DNA from: a bacterium
GTDB taxonomy: Bacteria; SZUA-79; Acidulodesulfobacterales; Acidulodesulfobacteraceae
Direction: 5' to 3'
DNA: 5,306 bases
NCBI GenBank assembly: GCA_021821565.1
Contig: JAKACI010000118.1
Span: forward strand, 1-5,306
Positions 1 to 3,948 of the stretch are shown piece after piece. Every line of letters starts with the position of its first letter. Position 1 is the stretch's first letter. The notes under the pieces were generated by a model. That model had not been told where the DNA came from. It ran no database searches and worked only from the letters and a program-made list of their open reading frames with translations. The position numbers and the translations under genes were made by a program.

Positions 1-10
1 AATAAATTAT

Positions 11-36
11 TTTTTTGTTAAAATTTTTTGTTAAAA
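11..36. repeat. Exact 13-bp tandem duplication
   Basis: The 13-base unit TTTTTTGTTAAAA occurs twice head to tail at 11-23 and 24-36 with no mismatch. The second copy contains the TTGTTA that would be the -35 element of the promoter-like signal at 28-55. It could be a replication-slippage duplication in A/T-rich DNA, or a pair of direct regulator sites 13 bp apart. The sequence alone does not tell which. Confidence 0.8.
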
Positions 37-55
37 TCTGCATTGATTTTATAAT
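28..55 (+). promoter_or_regulatory. Candidate sigma70-type promoter
   Basis: TTGTTA (28-33; four of six consensus bases) is followed by a 16-bp spacer and a perfect TATAAT (50-55). It would fire rightward, with a leader of more than 200 nt before the regulator gene at 297. In DNA this AT-rich, TATAAT occurs often by chance, so this is a candidate only. Confidence 0.3.
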
Positions 56-196
56 ACGACTAATATATAATTATGTAAAGTATGCACTTTTTTGTTATAT
101 AGATACTAAAAATATACCTATTAATATTACTATTATTATAATATACCAAATATTATTTGTATTACCTTAACTCTTACATAGAAATTTATTTTCTGT

Positions 197-216
197 ATTC
201 CCGCTTTCGCGGTAAT
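197..216. repeat. Degenerate ATTCCCGC...GCGGTAAT hairpin
   Basis: ATTCCCGC (197-204) and GCGGTAAT (209-216) form an 8-bp stem with one mismatch around a TTTC loop; the CCGC/GCGG core is perfect. It stands out as GC-rich in an otherwise A/T intergenic region. From memory it resembles the widespread bacterial repeat core whose two halves read ATTCCCGC and GCGGGAAT followed by GAC, here with one base altered. It could be a decayed copy of a REP/MITE-like element. A T-rich run (229-240) follows 12 bases later, too far for a classical intrinsic terminator, though weak termination of upstream transcripts is possible. Confidence 0.5.
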
Positions 217-260
217 GACTTTGAGAGGTTTTTTTGTTTTTAATAAACTAAAAAAAATAA

Positions 261-266
261 TATAAT
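261..266 (+). promoter_or_regulatory. Possible -10 box of the HxlR gene
   Basis: A perfect TATAAT lies 30 bp before the start codon at 297. A 17-bp spacer would put the -35 at TTTTAA (238-243), which matches consensus poorly. Initiation here would leave a short leader of about two dozen bases and no ribosome-binding site. This is weak evidence in A/T-rich DNA. Confidence 0.25.
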
Positions 267-296
267 GAATAAAAATTAATTTAAAACAAAATCAAT

Positions 297-605
297 ATGA
301 AAACAGATAAAATAATATGCCCTGTTGAAAAAACACTTGAAATAATTGGAGGAAGCTGGAAGGTCAGAATATTAAACGAACTTTTCACAGGTACCAAACG
401 TTTTAATGAGCTTAAAAAATGTGTAAACGGTATAACTCAGAAAATGCTTACTCAACAGTTAAGAGATCTTGAAAGTCAAGGAATTATTAACAGGACAGTG
501 TATGCCGTTGTTCCGCCTAAAGTAGAATATTCGCTGACGGATTTAGGAATGAGTTTAAAACCAATTTTAGATGCTATTCATGAATGGGGTAAAAGTCATC
601 TATGA
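297..605 (+). CDS. HxlR-family winged helix-turn-helix transcriptional regulator
   Basis: This 102-residue protein is a full-length HxlR-type (MarR-like) DNA-binding regulator. It shows the family signature in order: CPVEKTLEIIGGSWK (8-22), RFNELKK (35-41), the recognition-helix stretch ITQKMLTQQLRDLE (46-59), the wing RTVYAVVPPKVEYSLT (66-81) and a C-terminal helix ending in a WG motif (97-98) for dimerisation. Family members act as dimers on nearby or divergent promoters and many sense electrophiles, disulfide stress or aldehydes. The conserved N-terminal Cys8 is present, and a second Cys at 42 makes a two-cysteine redox switch possible. The ATG is fixed by an in-frame TAA at 282-284, and the next Met is residue 50. 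No Shine-Dalgarno sequence precedes it, unlike the genes downstream. No target gene sits directly beside it, so its regulon is unknown. Confidence 0.93.
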   Translation: MKTDKIICPVEKTLEIIGGSWKVRILNELFTGTKRFNELKKCVNGITQKMLTQQLRDLESQGIINRTVYAVVPPKVEYSLTDLGMSLKPILDAIHEWGKSHL

Positions 606-621
606 TTAATAATTATAGGAG

Positions 622-723
622 ATAAAACTTTTTTTAACAACATTCATTATATTTATATTTTCTATCGCAGGATTAAGGTAATACGATGAAAGCCATCTAT
701 GGTCTGTGATTTTTAATAAATAA
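622..723 (+). pseudogene. Possible remnant of a small membrane protein gene
   Basis: A purine-rich AGGAGA (617-622) is followed by a frame without a normal start codon that reads LTTFIIFIFSIAGLR (634-678), hits TAA at 679-681, and continues in the same frame as YDESHLWSVIFNK to a TAA at 721-723. The first half looks like a membrane helix. A single stop between two protein-like halves and a T7 tract (629-635) just after the ribosome-binding-like sequence suggest a small gene broken by a nonsense change, with slippage or loss of its start. I do not recognise a family. It may equally be chance: A/T-rich DNA easily encodes hydrophobic strings. A seven-codon ATG frame at 686-709 overlaps it and is not considered a gene. 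Confidence 0.2.
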
Positions 724-729
724 TTAAGC

Positions 730-854
730 TATTTATTTATTTATGATAATTTAACATAGTTTATATTTTTTGTTTTTCATTTTTTTTATATGATTTTATT
801 ATGATATTTATATCATATTTACTAATGATATTATATATAATAAATAAATAAATA
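730..854. repeat. Inverted tetranucleotide arrays bracketing the upstream region
   Basis: A TTTA-type array (730-744) and its exact 15-base reverse complement, an AAAT-type array (840-854), flank about 95 bp of very AT-rich DNA in front of the YwqK-like gene. The right array abuts the ribosome-binding site (AAGGA, 854-858). The arms could pair in a transcript or extrude as a cruciform, but low-complexity repeats of this kind also arise independently. Tetranucleotide arrays can change copy number by slippage. Confidence 0.45.
801..816. promoter_or_regulatory. Perfect 7-bp palindrome, possible operator
   Basis: ATGATAT and ATATCAT form a perfect inverted repeat with a 2-bp spacer, 50 bp before the start codon of the YwqK-like gene and about 20 bp before a TATAAT at 836-841. 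The position fits an operator for a dimeric regulator. No regulator family can be assigned from the motif, and A/T palindromes are common in such DNA. Confidence 0.3.
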
Positions 855-866
855 AGGAATTATAAA

Positions 867-1385
867 ATGAAAGAAAAAAATAACAAATTACCGTTATTTA
901 ATCAAATATCGGATGCTAATAATTTAAACACTGCGGGCAATTATTATATTGATATTGACATAAATAAAATAAATAATTTAAATATCTTAAATTCAATAGA
1001 AAAAATATATGTTCTCGAGGCATTAAAGGAAGTAATTACATATTATGACGAAGAAAAAACAATAATAAAGTCTATATGCCATTATAATGCAAGCGGTAAA
1101 CTTCATGGAAAAACTGAAGGATTTTATAGGAACGGTAAAAAGCATTATGAATTAAACTATCTCAACGGAAAATTACACGGTAAACAATTTATAAATTGGG
1201 TAAACCAGAGACCTTTTATTGAATTTAATTATTCTAACGGAAAGCCTGAAGGAATGCAGGTTGAGTATTCTGTCAGCGGCACGGTACAGTGGCAGGTGTA
1301 TTGCATCGGCGATTACAATAATACTAAGAGTGATATAAAAATAAATGCGATAGAAACAAATAAAAATAATATTCAGGGCGATTAA
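867..1385 (+). CDS. YwqK-like protein with MORN-type repeats
   Basis: This 172-residue soluble protein has no signal peptide or membrane segment. The N-terminal part (about 1-70) is Asn/Ile/Lys-rich and not recognisable. Residues 73-145 carry three MORN_2/YwqK-type repeats of roughly 23 residues built on the pattern Y-x-x-G-K-x-x-G: YNASGKLHGK (73-82), YLNGKLHGK (98-106) and YSNGKPEG (122-129). The C-terminus is polar. Database entries of this kind are often named toxin-antitoxin system YwqK family antitoxin, a label from Bacillus subtilis YwqK in a polymorphic-toxin locus. Here there is no toxin, LXG or nuclease gene beside it, so an antitoxin role is not supported by context, and a generic binding or scaffold role is equally possible. 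AAGGA (854-858) eight bases before the ATG supports the start. The gene stands alone, with gaps of about 260 and 300 bp on either side. Confidence 0.72.
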   Translation: MKEKNNKLPLFNQISDANNLNTAGNYYIDIDINKINNLNILNSIEKIYVLEALKEVITYYDEEKTIIKSICHYNASGKLHGKTEGFYRNGKKHYELNYLNGKLHGKQFINWVNQRPFIEFNYSNGKPEGMQVEYSVSGTVQWQVYCIGDYNNTKSDIKINAIETNKNNIQGD

Positions 1386-1424
1386 AGTTAATATAATCTT
1401 AAATAGCTTAATCTTTAATAATAT

Positions 1425-1452
1425 AAAAATATTGTAATAATTTAATATTTTT
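1425..1452 (+). terminator. A/T-only stem-loop, possible weak terminator
   Basis: AAAAATATT (1425-1433) and AATATTTTT (1444-1452) pair perfectly over 9 bp around a 10-base loop, 40 bp after the stop of the YwqK-like gene, with the T-tract forming the 3' arm. Without G-C pairs the hairpin is weak, so it is a tentative terminator. Confidence 0.3.
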
Positions 1453-1460
1453 GTTAATAT

Positions 1461-1489
1461 TTAACTTATCATAAATTTCCAGATATAAT
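1461..1489 (+). promoter_or_regulatory. Candidate promoter of the TauE/SafE gene
   Basis: TTAACT (1461-1466; four of six consensus bases) lies 17 bp before a perfect TATAAT (1484-1489). It would give a leader of about 190 nt that includes the small hairpin at 1563-1577. Chance occurrence is plausible at this base composition. Confidence 0.3.
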
Positions 1490-1685
1490 TTTTCCCGAAT
1501 TAATGTTTAATAAATACTTAACATAGGATTTATACAAATATGCAATGATTAATTTATAAAATCAGTCAGTTAGACTGGATTAAAAAAAGAAGTATTTTAA
1601 TTTCAAGACGTATAAATATTATCAAAGATAATTCTTTATGCTTCATTCAAACTTTTTTTGCCTTATTTAATAAACGGGAGGGAAA

Positions 1686-2567
1686 ATGATTATATTCTCC
1701 CATATTCATTTCCTCTTTTACCTTATAGCATTTGTCTGGGCTTTATTTACAGGGTTCATCTTTTCTACAATAGGGGCAGCAGGCGGGATATTTGCCAGTT
1801 TTGGTTTTATTACGATACTACACGTAAAAGATGCAAATTCAATTAAGGTTATGAGTCAGATTTTAACCATAGTTACTCCGTTAATTGCCGTGCCTTTGTT
1901 TATAAGGCAAAAAAGAGTTTCATTAATTTTAGGCGCAATAATAGCTTCCGGCGGAATAGTCGGAGCCATATTAGGCTCTTGGTTTTCAAAACATTATTTA
2001 TATGAGCTTAAATCGTTTAAATATTTTTTTGGCTACCTCACTCTTTTTATTGCTATATTGCTCATATATAAAGTTATTTTAAAAAAAAAGAAAAAAAAAT
2101 TAAATTCTTCCGCAAAGGATTTGAAATTAGAAGACAACGCCATAAAAACACTTGAGGTTAACTTTAGAAATGTAAAAATAAGATATTTTAATCAGGAATA
2201 TAACTTTAATCCAATTTTTGCATTCGTAGCGGGCATGGTTGTTGCTATAATTTCATCTATATTCGGAGTAGGAGGAGGCTTTTTGCTCGTTCCTTTTATG
2301 ACGGGAATTTTAAATCTTCCAATGATGATAGTTGCGGGGACTAGTGTTTTTTCTATACTTATTTCATCTTCAACAAGCGTTACAAATTATATTTCAATGG
2401 GCGTTCATGTCTTGCCTTTTTTGTTGTTAATTTCAATAGCAGGTATAATTGTGGGTTCATTTTTAGGTCCTGTCATGTCAAAATCTAAGTATATTAAAGA
2501 AGAATATTTAAATTATACGTTAATAGTAGTATTAATATTTATCGGAATTTTCTATATATTTAAATAA
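1686..2567 (+). CDS. TauE/SafE-family membrane transporter (probable sulfite/organosulfonate exporter)
   Basis: This 293-residue inner-membrane protein has the two-fold TauE/SafE layout. The first repeat (about 13-132) has the degenerate glycine motif IGAAGGIFASFG (29-40). The second (about 176-292) has the canonical FGVGGGFLLVP (193-203). Roughly eight hydrophobic segments are visible: about 9-30, 33-46, 56-73, 79-98, 111-132, 176-192, 198-229 and 240-261, plus a last one at 276-292. The family exports sulfite, sulfoacetate or related anions, but individual substrates are rarely known and none can be read from this sequence. At 293 residues it is longer than the roughly 250 usual; the extra length is a lysine-rich cytoplasmic-type loop (133-175) starting with six lysines encoded by two A9 tracts. 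The start follows a strong GGGAGGG (1676-1682), only three bases from the ATG. No other sulfur genes adjoin it. Confidence 0.88.
   Translation: MIIFSHIHFLFYLIAFVWALFTGFIFSTIGAAGGIFASFGFITILHVKDANSIKVMSQILTIVTPLIAVPLFIRQKRVSLILGAIIASGGIVGAILGSWFSKHYLYELKSFKYFFGYLTLFIAILLIYKVILKKKKKKLNSSAKDLKLEDNAIKTLEVNFRNVKIRYFNQEYNFNPIFAFVAGMVVAIISSIFGVGGGFLLVPFMTGILNLPMMIVAGTSVFSILISSSTSVTNYISMGVHVLPFLLLISIAGIIVGSFLGPVMSKSKYIKEEYLNYTLIVVLIFIGIFYIFK
2081..2099. repeat. A9-G-A9 homopolymer tract inside the transporter gene
   Basis: Nine A, one G and nine A in a row encode the poly-lysine stretch at residues 133-138 between the two halves of the TauE/SafE protein. Tracts of this length are prone to polymerase slippage, and a one-base change would truncate the protein after its first half. 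It is also a place where sequencing or assembly error is likely, but the present length keeps the frame open. Confidence 0.85.
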
Positions 2568-2584
2568 CGCCGATATATTTTTTT

Positions 2585-2606
2585 GCTCCTCCACTCTGGC
2601 TACCGC
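2585..2606. other. Isolated GC-rich block of unknown nature
   Basis: A 22-base stretch just after the transporter stop codon has far more G and C than the surrounding intergenic DNA; key parts are GCTCCTCC (2585-2592) and GGCTACCGC (2598-2606). It follows a T7 run (2578-2584). It does not form a clear hairpin with itself. It could be the worn end of an RNA gene, a former coding fragment or a protein-binding site. I cannot assign it. Confidence 0.3.
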
Positions 2607-2685
2607 TATATTTAAAACCATTTATAATAATTAATATTATTTAATACCTTGAATATAATAATAAAATATGATATATATTAAATAA

Positions 2686-2728
2686 GATTGATAATATAAT
2701 AGTGTTTTATTTTCATTGTATATCAATC
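2686..2728. promoter_or_regulatory. 8-bp inverted repeat bracketing a TATAAT box before tpx
   Basis: GATTGATA (2686-2693) and TATCAATC (2721-2728) are perfect reverse complements, 27 bp apart and with centres 35 bp apart. A perfect TATAAT (2695-2700) sits just inside the left arm. With one gap the similarity extends inward (GATTGATAATATAAT against GATTGATATACAAT on the other strand). Two copies of one site around a -10 box is a typical arrangement for a regulator of the downstream peroxidase gene. No good -35 box is seen at 16-18 bp from the TATAAT, so transcription may need an activator. Confidence 0.4.
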
Positions 2729-2784
2729 AAATAAAGCAAATATGGTTAGAAAATTAATTGTTAAATTAACAAAAGGAGGGTAAA

Positions 2785-3285
2785 ATGTCCGAATCAGTTT
2801 CTTTAAAAGGCAATAAGGTATCGTTGGCAGGACCTGCATTAAATGTAGGGGATAAAGCCCCTAAAGTTATTGTTGTAACTAAAGATTTAAAGGAAAAGGA
2901 AATAGGCGGCGAAAATGAAAAAGTTCAATTAATAATTACCGTACCTTCGCTTGATACTCCTGTTTGCGAGACGGAAGCAAAAAAATTTAATGAAATGCTG
3001 TCTAAATTTGAAAACATTGACGTCAATGTTATATCAATGGATTTGCCTTTTGCGCAGAATAGATTTTGTGAAAGTTTTAATATAAAAAACATCACCGTAG
3101 CATCGGATTTTAGAAATAGAGATATAGGAAAATATGGGGTTATTATAGATGAAGGCGCGCTAAAAGGATTAACGGCAAGAGTTGTTTTTATTGTAAATAA
3201 AGAAGGTAAAATTACATACAAGCAATTAGTTCCCGAAATAACGCAAGAACCTAATTATGAAGAAGTGTTAAATGCTTTAAAATAA
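2785..3285 (+). CDS. tpx: Thiol peroxidase Tpx (atypical 2-Cys peroxiredoxin)
   Basis: This 166-residue protein is a complete Tpx, which reduces H2O2 and alkyl hydroperoxides using thioredoxin. It has the family's usual length and all key residues. The N-terminal hairpin with KGNKVSLAGP (8-17) precedes VGDKAP (21-26). The peroxidatic motif is TVPSLDTPVCETEAKKFNE (52-70) with Cys61. The resolving Cys95 lies in NRFCESF (92-98), and SDFRNRDIGKYGV (107-119) and the conserved Arg132 in LTARVVFIV (129-137) follow. Cys61 and Cys95 match the numbering of the Escherichia coli enzyme and form the intramolecular disulfide of the catalytic cycle. There is no signal peptide, so it acts in the cytoplasm. 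The start is clear: AGGAGG (2774-2779) five bases before the ATG. It follows the transporter by 217 bp in the same direction, but the inverted repeat and TATAAT in that gap suggest its own control. Confidence 0.97.
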   Translation: MSESVSLKGNKVSLAGPALNVGDKAPKVIVVTKDLKEKEIGGENEKVQLIITVPSLDTPVCETEAKKFNEMLSKFENIDVNVISMDLPFAQNRFCESFNIKNITVASDFRNRDIGKYGVIIDEGALKGLTARVVFIVNKEGKITYKQLVPEITQEPNYEEVLNALK

Positions 3286-3572
3286 TTTGAGAAATAATAT
3301 TCTAATAATATTCTTAAGATAAACCTTAATTCTGCGATAGAAATTGTAGAAAATTGTTCACACGATTAATACTAATATTAAATAATTAAATTAATAGATG
3401 TAGCTGCTGTATCTGTGACAATACTTGTATAAAGATTGTTTAATGTTAATAAATAAATATTAATATTAATGAAAGCTATAATATTATTAATGCTGATTAA
3501 AAATTTTTTATCGCAGAATTAATTATAAAAATAACAAAAGTGATAATAAAAAGTAATAACAAAAAACAATAA
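3286..3572. other. Intergenic region between tpx and the aminopeptidase remnant
   Basis: No convincing gene is present. It begins with an exact 11-bp tandem repeat (3293-3314) just after tpx. It also contains a short frame (3378-3428) reading IKLIDVAAVSVTILV without a start codon, too short to interpret. A run of AATATTAAT-type motifs near 3457-3492 can pair imperfectly. No G/C-containing hairpin followed by T residues, and so no clear terminator for tpx, is visible. Confidence 0.4.
3293..3314. repeat. Exact 11-bp tandem duplication after tpx
   Basis: AATAATATTCT occurs twice head to tail at 3293-3303 and 3304-3314, starting 8 bp after the tpx stop codon. The unit is about one helical turn long. 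It is most likely a slippage duplication. Confidence 0.75.
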
Positions 3573-3807
3573 ATGGACAAAAAAACGATTATAGAAAATA
3601 TATTTAAAAAAAATTTTAATATAAAATCAAATGAAACTTGTCTTAAATATATTGGAAGCGGAAAAAATATATGGAACAATACATATGACTTTAGGCGACA
3701 ATTCTTCTTTCGGAGGGAGCGTCAGAGTTAATTATCACGAAGATTTTATTTTATTTAATCCTGACATAACCGTCACGGCTCAATCAGGCAAAATATTTAA
3801 ATTATAA
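3573..3807 (+). pseudogene. Remnant of an M29/COG2309-type aminopeptidase with an internal deletion
   Basis: Two overlapping frames each carry protein-like sequence. The frame from ATG 3573 reads MDKKTIIENIFKKNFNIK (3573-3626) and on to SNETCL (3627-3644), like the start of aminopeptidases of the M29/COG2309 family, then degenerates and stops at 3731. The frame one base further on is open from 3625 and ends at TAA 3805-3807. From about 3649 it reads ILEAEKIYGTIHMTLGDN, then SSFGGSVRVNYHEDFILFNP, then a short tail, a good match to the conserved C-terminus of the same family. It includes the GTIH histidine and an H-x-D pair (HED) that I recall as metal ligands. Family members are about 300-400 residues, and the two pieces together give only about 75, so most of the gene, including its central metal-binding part, is gone and the pieces are out of frame. 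No ribosome-binding site precedes the ATG. The family assignment is from memory of motifs; the broken state is directly visible. Confidence 0.68.
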
Positions 3808-3836
3808 AATAATGCAAACAAACAAACAAAATAGAT

Positions 3837-3864
3837 AAATTTATAACTAAGAATAGTTAAATTT
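3837..3864. terminator. A/T stem-loop between converging genes, possible bidirectional terminator
   Basis: AAATTT (3837-3842) and AACTA (3845-3849) pair with TAGTT (3854-3858) and AAATTT (3859-3864) around an AGAA loop, with a 2-base bulge. It lies 30 bp after the aminopeptidase remnant and 85 bp after the oxidoreductase stop codon on the other strand, the right place for a shared terminator. The stem has one G-C pair and no strong T-tract, so support is modest. Confidence 0.3.
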
Positions 3865-3928
3865 ATTAAATTAATTAAAAAGCATGTGCAATGATTTAAG
3901 GATATATTTATAATAATGTGAAACCTTA

Positions 3929-3948
3929 ACAATAATAACAATAATAAC
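3929..3948. repeat. AACAATAAT microrepeat abutting the oxidoreductase stop codon
   Basis: Two 9-bp units AACAATAAT and a partial third run right up to the stop codon of the minus-strand gene. It is probably a simple slippage product. A shorter tetranucleotide run based on CAAA lies at about 3815-3829. Confidence 0.6.

Larger units (their letters stand above)
1386..1685. other. 300-bp intergenic region with minor structures
   Basis: I see no coding frame of protein-like character in this stretch. It holds an A/T-only stem-loop (1425-1452), a promoter-like signal (1461-1489) and a small hairpin CAGTC/GACTG (1563-1567 and 1573-1577, loop AGTTA), which extends to about 8 bp with one bulged G. 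That hairpin is followed by A residues on the plus strand, so it is not a rightward terminator. It could be a leader structure or operator of the transporter gene. Confidence 0.5.

Noticed and set aside
686..709. Seven-codon leader peptide frame MKAIYGL
   Set aside because: It is too short, has no run of a regulatory amino acid and no attenuator-type hairpin after it, and overlaps a better explained frame.
1658..1846. 62-residue plus-strand frame overlapping the start of the transporter gene
   Set aside because: It lies in another frame of the TauE/SafE gene and shows no family motif; the transporter frame has the conserved glycine motifs and the ribosome-binding site.
2925..3221. 98-residue minus-strand frame inside tpx
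   Set aside because: It is fully antisense to an unambiguous Tpx with both catalytic cysteines, so it is a shadow frame.
3497..3679. 60-residue minus-strand hydrophobic frame
   Set aside because: It is antisense to A-rich DNA of the aminopeptidase remnant, which yields F/I/L-rich chance translation; it has no ribosome-binding site.
3808..3948. Short CAAA and AACAATAAT repeats considered as a CRISPR or iteron array
   Set aside because: Units are 3-9 bp, contiguous and without unique spacers, so they are simple microrepeats.
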